From Saccharomycodes ludwigii (Eukaryota > Ascomycota > Saccharomycetes > Saccharomycodales > Saccharomycodaceae): a stretch of DNA of 64,000 nucleotides. Below, one piece after another: positions 29,950 to 39,165 of this stretch (the first letter of the stretch is position 1; the number at the start of each line of letters is the position of its first letter). The notes beneath the pieces were generated by a model. The model was not told the DNA's origin. It did no database searches and saw only the letters and a program-made list of their open reading frames with translations. The stretch covers positions 1,853,682-1,917,681 of the forward strand of contig NC_060201.1 of assembly GCF_020623625.1 (NCBI RefSeq), given 5' to 3'. Position numbers and translations under genes: made by a program.

Positions 29950-31824
29950 TTATTTTTCACACACAGATGGTGTCTTATATCTAATAATTAAATACAAGAC
30001 ACCAACCACAGATATTAAAGCAGATAAGCCCAATCCTGTGAAGCACCAGCCAACTCCCATTTCTACAGTTAGTTTATGAATAATAACGGAACTTAGTGCC
30101 GCAGCAATGTTCCTAAAAAAGCTATTAATTGCTACTGTGGAAGCTGCTTGCCTGGGCATAGTTTCTGTTAAATATGTCAAAGAAGCGTTAGAACACCAAG
30201 TCATACCAAATGCACAAAGGCAGGAAAAAACATAAACGATAATTAATTTTTTATGTCTTTCAATACTCCAACCATATCCAATACAACCACAGCAACTTAT
30301 TATCAACCCGAATATCTGTAAAATTAACCTTCTTTCACTAGGGAAACTTTTTACATTCGGATGTCTTTTTAACCACCTTTGTCTATAAAAATCACTTATA
30401 TGCCCGCTACTTATAGAACCAGCCAATAAGGCGATGCCTGGACAGCAGTATGAGGCACTTACCGCTAAATTAGATAGATGGTAATAATTTTGTAAATTAT
30501 AGGAAAATGTAATACTAAATCCATAGTAGATAGCAAACATGATTGCTGTACTAATTGAACAAATTGTAACTCTTGGATTTTTTAATAAAGTGTAATACGT
30601 TTTCAAACTTGGTTTTGGAGGCCTTGGATATAGTTCCTGAAATTCAGGGGACTGGTTAACGGGCAATCTTCTTCCTAAATAATACAATAGCTTATTTTGA
30701 TTTTTCCTTTGAATATGTGGGTCTTGAATCCACTTTTTATCACCGTTGCCAACAATACATCTTAGCGTTTCTGGTAGTAACAAAAGAACCATGAGTAATC
30801 CAATAAAGGTGAAAATTGTTAGACTACCAAATAGCCATCTCCATTTATCGCTACCTCTCATTAAAATTAGGCCAGCGATAATGGGTGCTAAAATAGGTCC
30901 ACAATTGGGACCCAACATGAAATAAGAAATAGCTTTACCCCTGTGCCTTAAATCAACAATGTCGCGTACAGTGCCAGCGCCCATCGACATAACACTACTT
31001 GATCCAATAGCTTGAATAATTCTTAATACAAAAAGTGCACCAATATTGGCAGGTACTGCTGCCAAAAGAATATTAGCTATAATAGAAATTATAAGAGAAA
31101 TGGTGTATAAGAATTTTCTACCACCAAAATCAGAAAACATTGCCCAACATAATGGTGCAACAGAAAAAACAGCCATAAATACAGAGACTGTTGAATTAAT
31201 AGTGGTTGTATTTACATGGAAAGCATTTCGTAAATATGGTAATGCTGGGATGTAAATATTACCTGACACAGGACCTAAAAATCCACAATAAATTATTACA
31301 GAAAATATAATCTGCTTTTGCCTTTTAGAAAAAACACTATATGCAGAGGATGGTACTGAAGAGGTACTAGATAATTCTTTTTCAATATCTTGTAAAGTTA
31401 CACGATTGATATCATTTTTCGTTGGGGTTGTCAGTATTATCATATTATTAATGGAAGAGTTTCTATCAAAATCATTGTCGTTATTACTATTATTATTATT
31501 ATTATTGTTTAATTCTGTCATTTCCCCCCCACTCTGAGGTTCTTCTATGATGACATCGCTAATATCGTTGTTAGACCTTAGGTCCATCGAAGATGCTCCA
31601 TCTGTGCTTATAACAGTCAATTGTTTTAAAGAAAGGTCATTATGGTTATTACCTATATTTTTAGGAGTTACTTTATTAGAATTGTTTAAATTTGTATCAT
31701 TAATAGTGGGATCTGTAGCCCTTCTATTTTCACTACAGTTTGCGTTTTCTTTCTTTCTGAAGGGATTTATATTATATAAATTGAATTTTTTATTGCTATT
31801 GCCATTTCCATTATTTTTTATCAT
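29950..31824 (-). CDS. DTR1: DTR1-like major facilitator transporter (DHA1 family)
   Basis: The 624-aa protein has an Asn-rich hydrophilic N-terminus of about 170 residues, then 12 hydrophobic segments of the MFS drug:H+ antiporter (DHA1) type. Signatures include GNIYIPALPYLRNAF in the first segment, FGGRKFLY-type motif A after the second, and a central loop containing the LPETLR motif. In S. cerevisiae Dtr1 (572 aa) exports bisformyl-dityrosine into the prospore wall during sporulation and gives resistance to some weak acids. The assignment rests partly on position: it is the YBR180W counterpart, next to RPS6/GLR1 in the interleaved order and in the right orientation. Other DHA1 members (QDR, TPO) share the fold, so substrate is inferred. 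A 36-base T run lies just upstream of the start. Confidence 0.85.
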   Translation of the reverse strand: MIKNNGNGNSNKKFNLYNINPFRKKENANCSENRRATDPTINDTNLNNSNKVTPKNIGNNHNDLSLKQLTVISTDGASSMDLRSNNDISDVIIEEPQSGGEMTELNNNNNNNSNNDNDFDRNSSINNMIILTTPTKNDINRVTLQDIEKELSSTSSVPSSAYSVFSKRQKQIIFSVIIYCGFLGPVSGNIYIPALPYLRNAFHVNTTTINSTVSVFMAVFSVAPLCWAMFSDFGGRKFLYTISLIISIIANILLAAVPANIGALFVLRIIQAIGSSSVMSMGAGTVRDIVDLRHRGKAISYFMLGPNCGPILAPIIAGLILMRGSDKWRWLFGSLTIFTFIGLLMVLLLLPETLRCIVGNGDKKWIQDPHIQRKNQNKLLYYLGRRLPVNQSPEFQELYPRPPKPSLKTYYTLLKNPRVTICSISTAIMFAIYYGFSITFSYNLQNYYHLSNLAVSASYCCPGIALLAGSISSGHISDFYRQRWLKRHPNVKSFPSERRLILQIFGLIISCCGCIGYGWSIERHKKLIIVYVFSCLCAFGMTWCSNASLTYLTETMPRQAASTVAINSFFRNIAAALSSVIIHKLTVEMGVGWCFTGLGLSALISVVGVLYLIIRYKTPSVCEK

Positions 31825-31855
31825 TATGTGTATATATAGTATCTTAATCTCTCTC

Positions 31856-31894
<39 letters not shown>

Positions 31895-33069
31895 TTATAG
31901 TAAATTTGGATATTGTTATTACAGTAATATATTCCTTATGTCTTATTTTATGTGTTTATTTTTGTTTTTACGTATATCTAATCGATACTTTTTGATCAAA
32001 CAGCAACACAAAAAGTGCATGCACAAAGAAAAAAAAAAATATAAAGATTCTTTTTTTTTTTATCTTTAAGATGTTTAATATTGCATACGTAAAGTGTTTT
32101 AGTTTATTAATAGGAATAATTGTATAAGCAAAAAATGAGATACTTTTTATAAAAATTAGCATATGTAGATTATCCCTCTATTAAATAAATATTGGATTAA
32201 AATATATTATAATAATTAGCCAACGTATTTTATGTAGAATAGACACTTTATTATCAACTTTTCTTATAAATGTTTATATTTTGATACACAAAAATAAAGT
32301 GAAAAAACAAGGATAAATATAAATAAGATAAATAAATAATGCTAATAATAAGAGTTTGAACTATAAAACAGCAGTAAACAAACATCTACATATTTGATAC
32401 AAAATAAGAATTTCATAATAATCAAGATGCTAAATTAAAGTGTATCTGAACAACGAATGGTATTAAACAACCATTCCTTTTTGTTATATTTAATTTAACG
32501 TTGTTGATATCAGGAATGATTTTGATTAAGATTCCAAACAAAAAAACTATGGGATAGATCATTATAAAATGATAATCCAGCATAAAAATTCTTCAAATTT
32601 TTATTTATTTACCTACACCTTTATTTGTTCTGGGAAATTTGGTCCTTTACAAAGTATAAATATTGCTAGCTGTGTGTTCTACGGATATTTGTTACTGACA
32701 TTTTCATTTTTCAATGTCAACGTAGGTTATATTCTATGAATCAAGTTCTGCAGTTGATAAATTGACTAAAAAGGTATTCAAGGATATTAACCAAAACACA
32801 AAAAAAAATATAAACAAAAAAAAAAAAGTATAGCAGGATACTCGTATAGTATTGTGAACAAAGATAATATAATACTAATATACAAATAACAAAAAAAGTA
32901 AAATAACTATTGACATAAATACCAAATGTAGTAGAATAAATCAAAAGGAAGAAGCAAAAAATTATAGAGTAAAATAATGTAAAAAAAAAATATACAACTT
33001 CAAAAGCACCATAAATATAACAAAAAAAAAAAAAAAATTTTTTTTTTAATGGTAACGCATAAAATAGAA
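31825..33069. other. DTR1-like upstream / NOG1 downstream interval
   Basis: About 1.2 kb without a supported gene. It starts with a 36-base T run (31858-31893) just upstream of the DTR1-like start. The rest is AT-rich with short A and T runs, the last (about 33021-33047) beside the NOG1 stop. Confidence 0.5.
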
Positions 33070-35034
33070 TTAACGATAATCATTTGTACCATTACCACGC
33101 TTACCACTAAATAAATGTTTAGGTAATGACGCACCAATGTGTCTATCACTTTCACCTTGTCTAGCTTGTCTATTTCTTTCTCTTCTTTGCAATTTAGATA
33201 GCCTTTCAGCTTTAGATCTCATAGACCCATCGGCAATACCATCGACTAACCTATCAGATTGTGTTAATGTACCACCATTAGTACCACTAGCAGAAGCGGC
33301 GGCTAAACTGCTGCCCATGACTACATCGGCACCAGTCTCAACGGATTTGCTCTTAAATTTAGCTTCAGCCTGCTTATCTTGTAGAATACTCATGTCATGA
33401 CCCAAAGAGTCCATATGTTTTTCCATTTCTTTGAATGATTTACTCAATTTCGAACGTGGCATAGTACCCCTATTTTTCAATGCCTTTCTGTTTCTGGCAG
33501 CTATAATCATTTTCTTTTGTTTATCTCTAATCCAAGCAGCCTTAGCTCTAATTTCAGCAACTTCCTCAGCACTGTGTCCTTCAAAAGTTTCAGCACCATC
33601 GCCCTCATCATCATCTGAATCATAGAAACCTTCCCTTTCAAGTCTCTCTTCTTCTTCCTCCAAAGCTTGCAATTTGGCAGCAATTTCTGGGTCCAAGAAA
33701 TCATACACGTTTTTACCATCTAAAATTTCAGGCATGACATCATTTTTCCATTCATCATTTTCCAAAATATAATTGTCCTTTAAATTGATGTTAAACACAC
33801 CAGCGCCTCCATTTTCAGCTTCGATATCACGCATTAATTTTCTATCATTTTGTTGGGTGCTATCATCTCGCTGCTGCTGTAAAATTTTAACAGTATCTGG
33901 GATGTATGGTGCTCTTTGTATGTTATCACGTTGTTGTGGTTTAGCAACATGTATTTTATTCAAGACATTTGACACTCTAGAATTAGATTTTAATTTATTT
34001 TCAATACGAGAAGTTAACAATTTTTCACAGGCTTTATTTCTTACATCCATGATATTTTCTTGTTCAATACATGAAGTAGTCATAATTTCAACACCCTGTA
34101 CGTTTTCAATGGAAGAAAGTAATTCTTTTCTTTCATCGTCCAAATCTTCCGGTTTAATGATATCAGTTTTGTTTATAACAACCAAAACTGATTTATTAGC
34201 AAATAATGGTTTGATGGAGTGGAATAAGTTGACCTGAGCTTCAATTGTAAACCCACATTGCTCAGACAAATCCATAAAATATAAAACACAAGATCTTAAA
34301 TGTGCGATGGCGTAGATAGATTGCATTTCGATGTTATTCATCTCTTCAGTTGGCCTATCCAAAATACCAGGTGTATCAATAGCTTGAAATCTTAGATATT
34401 TATAATCAAAATGCCCAACATATAAACTCTTGGTTGTGAAAGCATATGGTTGAACTTCAACGTCAGCTTTAGTAATAGCCCTTAAAAATGAAGATTTACC
34501 AACATTTGGATAACCACAGATAACCAAAGTTCTAGTGTTTGGGTCAATGCTTGGTAATCTTCCCAAATGTTGTCTAACTTGTTCCAAATACACTAATGGA
34601 TCCTTTAATTTTTTAACAATGGTAGCCATTCTACCTAAGGCTGCACGTTTTAATTGTTTACATTGAAATAAAGATTGGCCAAATTTCAATAACCTAGAAT
34701 AGTCTCTGTTAACTTGTTCAATCAAAGTTTTGGCTCTGGAAATAGCGGCCAAGGAAATTTTATAATGATTTTTTTCATACAAGGTATCCATCAAATCACG
34801 ATGGAATGGATGGATATCATTAATATTGGGGAATCCTTTTAGTAAGTCATCAAACTTTTCAATAAAACCTTCAGCTGTAAATTTTACTTTACGCATATAA
34901 AAAGCTCTAATTCTAGTAACCTTAAAACCAGGCCTAACAACCGTAGGTGTTTTTCTTTGAGTCCTGTTTAAAACGATATCCAACATATCGTTAGCTTCAG
35001 GTACTGTAGGAATATCTTTCCATGTCAATTGCAT
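33070..35034 (-). CDS. NOG1: NOG1, nucleolar GTPase for 60S ribosome assembly
   Basis: The 654-aa protein matches S. cerevisiae Nog1 (647 aa) in size and order. An N-terminal helical bundle (about 1-160) is followed by an Obg/NOG-type GTPase domain with G1 GYPNVGKS at 174-181, G3 DTPG at 220-223 and G4 NKTD at 288-291. A basic, charged C-terminal tail follows, which in the known structure threads along the ribosomal tunnel region. Nog1 associates with nuclear pre-60S particles and leaves in the cytoplasm after Drg1 action. It is the YPL093W counterpart. The start MQLTWKDIPTVPEANDM is the conserved family start. No PAC (GCGATGAG) element was noticed in the near upstream sequence, although homopolymer A tracts are present. 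Confidence 0.97.
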   Translation of the reverse strand: MQLTWKDIPTVPEANDMLDIVLNRTQRKTPTVVRPGFKVTRIRAFYMRKVKFTAEGFIEKFDDLLKGFPNINDIHPFHRDLMDTLYEKNHYKISLAAISRAKTLIEQVNRDYSRLLKFGQSLFQCKQLKRAALGRMATIVKKLKDPLVYLEQVRQHLGRLPSIDPNTRTLVICGYPNVGKSSFLRAITKADVEVQPYAFTTKSLYVGHFDYKYLRFQAIDTPGILDRPTEEMNNIEMQSIYAIAHLRSCVLYFMDLSEQCGFTIEAQVNLFHSIKPLFANKSVLVVINKTDIIKPEDLDDERKELLSSIENVQGVEIMTTSCIEQENIMDVRNKACEKLLTSRIENKLKSNSRVSNVLNKIHVAKPQQRDNIQRAPYIPDTVKILQQQRDDSTQQNDRKLMRDIEAENGGAGVFNINLKDNYILENDEWKNDVMPEILDGKNVYDFLDPEIAAKLQALEEEEERLEREGFYDSDDDEGDGAETFEGHSAEEVAEIRAKAAWIRDKQKKMIIAARNRKALKNRGTMPRSKLSKSFKEMEKHMDSLGHDMSILQDKQAEAKFKSKSVETGADVVMGSSLAAASASGTNGGTLTQSDRLVDGIADGSMRSKAERLSKLQRRERNRQARQGESDRHIGASLPKHLFSGKRGNGTNDYR

Positions 35035-35702
35035 TTTTTTTTCTTTCTTTCTTGGAGGGGGTTAGTGTGTGATATGGATACTACTAGTGTATTAATTTTA
35101 GATAACAAAAGTAGCTAACGGTAGAGAAAGGTATCTTGATAAATTAGAACTGTTGTAATAAAAAAAAAAAAAAAAAAATTAGTGTTTTAGTTTTTAATTT
35201 GGAGGAAGTAAAAGGTTTAGTAGCGCAGTAATTTTTTGAGGTTACAGAAAAGAAAGTATTAAAAAAAAAAGAAAAGAAAAAAAAAAAAAAGAAATGTTCA
35301 ACTTTAAAAATAGGTAGAATATTTATATAAGGCCATGTAAAAAAAAAAAAAAAAAAAAAAACTTTAAAAAAAAAAAAAAAAGAAAAAAAAAAAAAAAGAA
35401 ACGTTAATATTTGTATAAGATATATATATTAACAAAGTAATGTATGTGGTTTAAGGTATAAAACAACATTAAGGAGAACCAATACAATTATTCACATGGA
35501 CCATTTGGCTAATATATTTACTCTAACTGGATAGGAAACCTAGCTTCTGAGTATAACATAAATATATGCTTTAGAATTATGTAGTGACAATATTGTTTGA
35601 TATAAATTAACCAAGCTTATTACAAAAAAAAAAAAAAAAAACGAAGAAGTTAATCATATTTTTTTAAAGGGATCTTCCATGTAATACATATTAACTACAA
35701 AT
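35035..35702. other. NOG1 upstream interval, poly(A)-rich
   Basis: AT-rich sequence with clustered A runs (about 35160-35178, 35264-35292, 35340-35400, 35624-35641). No gene is seen. It ends at the outer edge of the inverted LTR-like repeat pair. Confidence 0.5.
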
Positions 35703-36591
35703 TGCTAAAAAATGAAGGGGTATATCGTAAGCGTAACTCAGGATTAGTCGTAATAATTACGGGTTCGGATTATGGTAATTAATTTCTTGTTTTATTTCGG
35801 TCTTTACATATAATAATAATATATAATAAAGATTTATTTAAAACTATAACTTAAATACTTTTGATGAATAACTTGATAATAAATCATCTCTTTATATATG
35901 ATTTATTTTCACATTTATATTTGACGTTCATATTAATCTTTTCCAACATTTCGTTGTTGTTCCTTAGGCGGCATCTTGGTTACGGTGTTTTCCTGTAAAA
36001 GTGATTTCCATTACGGAGACTTCCTATTAAGGTAATTTCCATTGCGGAGACTTCCTATTAAGGTAATTTCCATTACGGAGACTTCCTATTAAGATAATTT
36101 CCATTGCGGAGACTTCCTATTAAGGTAATTTCCATTACGGAGACTTCCTATTAAGGTAATTTCCATTACGGAGATTTCCTGTATGTTGGTTGTAATATAT
36201 GTTTACTTGGTTTCATATTACGACAGGGTATTGTTATGAAGTAGAATTGTGTGTGTCACGTTTTATACGAGATGCAAGTACTTCCGAGAATACGGAGAAG
36301 ACCGAACATACGGAGATCGCCGCAAGAAGGAAAATATGCCCAGCGGACAACGAAGAAACATTAGAAAAAGTTAATACAAACATAAGGAAAAAGGTGAAAA
36401 TAAATCATATATAAAGAGATGATTTATTTAGAAAGTTGATTATGAAATAGATGAGTTATATAGTTTTATTAGTTAAAAATATATAAAAGATCAAGCAACA
36501 AACTATTACATCTGCCTTGATATAAATAGTAAAGTATCAAATCTGTTTACTAACCCTGTCCCTCTCAGTATATCCTCTCTGCGACATAACA
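35703..36591. mobile_element. Inverted pair of LTR-like repeats (fossil, family uncertain) upstream of tRNA-Asn
   Basis: Two imperfect copies of the same sequence face each other. The left arm (about 35703-35985) is the reverse complement of the right arm (about 36290-36591). The best-kept part is a 35-base perfect inverted match, 35878-35912 against 36394-36428; flanking sequence also aligns over about 100 bases on the inner side and, more loosely, out to the ends. The right arm contains a TATA-like ATATAAAAG and ends in AACA, 12 bases before tRNA-Asn. TG...CA-type ends, TATA and position just upstream of a tRNA are typical of Ty-like LTRs. No coding part remains and no clear target-site duplication was found. 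It could instead be a foldback-type element. Divergence between arms suggests an old insertion. Confidence 0.45.
35999..36180. repeat. 31-bp tandem array, six copies
   Basis: The unit is 31 bases, GGTAATTTCCATTACGGAGA plus CTTCCTATTAA, and the CGGAGA word recurs exactly every 31 bases (36013, 36044, 36075, 36106, 36137, 36168). Copies 2 and 4 carry GCGG where the others have ACGG; the first and last copies are slightly diverged. The array lies between the two inverted arms. Spacing near three helical turns puts the repeated CTTCC and CGGAGA words on the same face of the DNA. Confidence 0.95.
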
Positions 36592-36603
36592 GGTATATTG
36601 AAA

Positions 36604-36677
36604 GACTCCATGGCCAAGCTGGTTAAGGCGTGCGACTGTTAATCGCAAGATCGAGAGTTCAATCCTCTCTGGGGTCG
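36604..36677 (+). tRNA. tRNA-Asn (GTT anticodon)
   Basis: The 74-base gene folds as a normal cloverleaf: acceptor arm GACTCCA pairing with TGGGGTC, D-arm with box A (TGGCCAAGCTGG), anticodon arm GCGACTGTTAATCGC with GTT at 36638-36640, and the T-arm with box B (GAGTTCAATCC). It is nearly identical to yeast tRNA-Asn. It has no intron. A short T stretch at about 36680-36685 is a Pol III terminator. LTR-like sequence lies just upstream. Confidence 0.97.
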
Positions 36678-36791
36678 TATTTTTTACAAAAAAAAAAAAA
36701 TATATATTTTGTATTCTTCAACTTGACGATATTTTTTTTTTTTTTTTTTAATTTTTGTCATAGGCAAGCTAAGTATGTGAATGGTAGAAAG

Positions 36792-36809
36792 ACGCGTAGA
36801 AAGACGCGT
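36792..36809. promoter_or_regulatory. Twin ACGCGT (MCB-like) elements
   Basis: Two ACGCGT words at 36792-36797 and 36804-36809 sit in a 12-base direct repeat (AGAAAGACGCGT). ACGCGT is the MluI cell-cycle box bound by MBF (Mbp1-Swi6) in Saccharomyces. The nearest downstream gene is SEC62, about 750 bp away, which is far for such a site, so function is uncertain. Confidence 0.3.
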
Positions 36810-36882
36810 AGAAAGAAGTTTTATATGGGATTTATTACTGATACAAAAAGGTATATTATTTTCCACGGTGGGCTTAGAAAAA

Positions 36883-36942
36883 TGGAAAATTAAAAAATGG
36901 AAAATTAAAAAATAGAAAATTAAAAAATAGAAAATTAAAAAT
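36883..36942. repeat. 15-bp tandem repeat, four copies
   Basis: Four units of T(G/A)GAAAATTAAAAAA follow each other at 36883, 36898, 36913 and 36928. The first two have TGG and the last two TAG. Simple AT-rich tandem repeat. Confidence 0.9.
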
Positions 36943-37559
36943 TTAACCAAATGTAAATAAATGTAAATAAACACACAGAAAATCTCGTAAGAATAGAAAT
37001 GATACAGCTGCTATTTTCCTTTTTGATCTGTGTCAATTAATATTACAAAGTTTTGAACCCTTTTTCCTAATAAAGAACCTGAATACAATTTTTCGTATGC
37101 ACCACTGCTTTTATAGCCTTTGAGTGAATTGTGTCCGTTTATAGCTTTGGTTGGATAACTTGGATCATACATACTTTATAAATGCTGTCAACTATTTATA
37201 TTTTTTTTTTTTTCGTAAGTTTATTTTTTTCTGTGTTTTTTTGTTTTCGTTTTTGTTTTTTTTCTTTCGCTTATGCTTCTGCTTTTTTCTTTTTTCTTTT
37301 TTCTTTTTTCTTTCTGTTGCTTTTCATTTCTTTTTCCTTTATTTTTCACTTTTTCTTTTCCACCTCTCTCGATTTTTTTTTTTTTTTTTTTTTTTCCTTC
37401 TTTTTAACACCATCCGCTAGATCTTGATTCTTTAGTTATTATCTACCTCCCTCTACAGATTCCCACTAAATTTCTGGCTTTCTTCGTTTAAAAGGTGAAA
37501 AGATAATAAACAGGACACCCACATAATTACACACACACACATATATATATATAAAACGA

Positions 37560-38336
37560 ATGTCTACAAGCGATACACAACAACAAGTAGAAGTTGATTC
37601 CAAATCTGCCTCGGCTATAGCATCAAAACTACGCCATCATCCAGAGTTAAAACAAAGGAAAGGGCTATTCGAAAATCGTCAGGTTGAATTTTTCAAATAC
37701 AAAAGATTCATTCGTTCCTTGAATTCACCAGAATATACTAAATTAAGCTCTTCCAATTTTACTCTATACCCACCAATCGAATCAGATTTGGATGCCAAAC
37801 AAATTTTCATTGGTTTAATCAAACAACAATTGATTGTTCCGTGTATTAAATTACATCACGATGAATTAAAGGAGCATAATCTGGCTCCAAATAAAGATTT
37901 TCCTCAATTTTTATTGAGTAACAGGGCTTTATTACAACCAGACGAATATTATATTTGGAACTACAATCCAAAGAGTTTTATGGATTATTTAATTGTTTTT
38001 GGAATATGCAGTGGTGTATTGACCTTGGTTTGTTATCCATTATGGCCTTTGAAGATGAGATTGGGTGTTTATTATTTATCTTATGGTGTTTTAGGTTTAT
38101 TATTAGCATTTTTGATTTTAGCTTTATTAAGGTTATTCATCTATTTATTGACACTACCTGTTTTTACTACCGAAGGTGGGTTTTGGTTATTTCCAAATTT
38201 ATTTGAAGATTGCAGCGTTTTGGATAGTTTCAAGCCGCTTTATGGTTTTGGTGATAAGCAATGTTATAGTAGTGTCAAAAAATTGAAAAAGAAGAAGAAG
38301 AGAGATTTACAAAATCTAATAAAGAAACATAATTAG
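37560..38336 (+). CDS. SEC62: SEC62, subunit of the post-translational ER translocon
   Basis: The 258-aa protein (283 aa in S. cerevisiae) has a cytosolic N-terminal domain with the family blocks LRHHPELKQRKGLFENRQVEFFKYKRF and a region reading DEYYIWNYNP. Two membrane segments follow (about 141-160 and 168-197) with both ends in the cytosol, then a Lys-rich tail. Sec62 works with Sec61, Sec63, Sec71 and Sec72 to import precursors after translation; its basic N-terminus contacts Sec63. It is the YPL094C counterpart, transcribed away from the tRNA gene and in tandem with FZO1. The start is the first ATG, preceded by an A-rich leader (ATAAAACGA). Confidence 0.96.
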   Translation: MSTSDTQQQVEVDSKSASAIASKLRHHPELKQRKGLFENRQVEFFKYKRFIRSLNSPEYTKLSSSNFTLYPPIESDLDAKQIFIGLIKQQLIVPCIKLHHDELKEHNLAPNKDFPQFLLSNRALLQPDEYYIWNYNPKSFMDYLIVFGICSGVLTLVCYPLWPLKMRLGVYYLSYGVLGLLLAFLILALLRLFIYLLTLPVFTTEGGFWLFPNLFEDCSVLDSFKPLYGFGDKQCYSSVKKLKKKKKRDLQNLIKKHN

Positions 38337-38426
38337 AAAGTAAAAACAAATGTAAAAAAAAAAAAAATATATGTATACGCTATGCAATATTTGGAAAACT
38401 AAATTGGTCTTTTGAACATTTTGTAG

Positions 38427-38467
38427 TTTTTATTTTTATTTTTATTTTTATTTTTATTTTTATTTTT
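38427..38467. repeat. (TTTTTA)n hexanucleotide repeat downstream of SEC62
   Basis: About seven units of TTTTTA follow the SEC62 stop by about 90 bases. Simple sequence. Confidence 0.9.
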
Positions 38468-38810
38468 TTCCTTTCTTTGCACCGCACACCTCCTTTTCTT
38501 TTTATAGTTATTGTTATTATAATATAATAGAGTTTTGAAGTATACTAAAGATGATCATAATTTATGTAAAAGAATAATAAATAGTTTCTGTTACCATTAC
38601 CATTTACTTCAATGTAATATATACGTATATAATATAATAGTAATAATAAAAACACCCTTATCTGAAAAAATGATTACCTTTATATTAGAAAATAACGTTG
38701 CTATTATTATTATTATTATTATTATTATTTACATTTACTGAAAAAAAAAATGAAAAAAAAAAAAAAAAAAAAAATAAAACAGGTCCTATAACCTTTTTTA
38801 TATCCAATGT

Positions 38811-38829
38811 CCGATAACCGATAACCGAG
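38811..38829. promoter_or_regulatory. Tandem CGATAACCGATAACCG word upstream of FZO1
   Basis: CCGATAACCGATAACCGAG repeats the 8-mer CGATAACC twice and is GC-richer than the flanking DNA. It lies about 340 bp upstream of the FZO1 ATG. It includes GATAA cores, so a GATA-type factor is possible; this is unproven. Confidence 0.3.
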
Positions 38830-38907
38830 AACAGGGCCTAAAATATATTTATTTGAATAATGTTACAATATGGGGTAAAGTTCGCTCATTGTGATATAAA
38901 AAATATC

Positions 38908-38945
<38 letters not shown>

Positions 38946-39165
38946 ATTTCGCTTCCCCCTCCATTTGTAATTATTTATTGCTCACCACTATCTTTATGAA
39001 AGATTATAACATACATCGTTTCATCTATATTACACTATTTATTTATACCAATAAATACCCCTTCTCGGTTTCTAAACAACAATAATCAGTTAAGGCATAT
39101 ATAGAAATAATAATATTTCACACACACCTCCCCCCTTACATCAAGCAATCGTCAAAAGCAACAGT

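Larger units (their letters stand above)
36678..37559. other. tRNA-Asn to SEC62 interval
   Basis: Nearly 900 bases. It contains twin ACGCGT words (listed separately), four copies of a 15-base AT repeat at 36883-36942, then T- and CT-rich tracts (about 37200-37400) ahead of SEC62, and CA/TA dinucleotide runs just before the ATG. No coding gene is supported. Confidence 0.55.
38337..39165. other. SEC62/FZO1 intergenic interval
   Basis: About 830 bases: a (TTTTTA)n tract at about 38427-38467, (ATT)n near 38702-38728, poly(A) near 38753-38774, and poly(T) near 38912-38939. A doubled CCGATAACCGATAACCGAG word sits at 38811-38829. A frame of 68 codons near 38535 consists mostly of microsatellite-encoded Ile and is not believed. 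Confidence 0.55.

Noticed and set aside
36184-36189. TGTTGG at the inner edge of the right arm as an LTR start, as in Ty1
   Set aside because: The flanking five bases do not match those after the AACA end, and the left arm does not align at this point, so the boundary is not supported.
36630-36893. Open frame overlapping the tRNA with a basic stretch (RKTRRKTRRKK)
   Set aside because: It begins inside the tRNA gene, and the basic run is the product of a 12-bp DNA repeat; no match to a small ribosomal protein such as L41.
37151-37427. Phe-rich frames upstream of SEC62
   Set aside because: They come from CT-rich promoter sequence and have no coding character.
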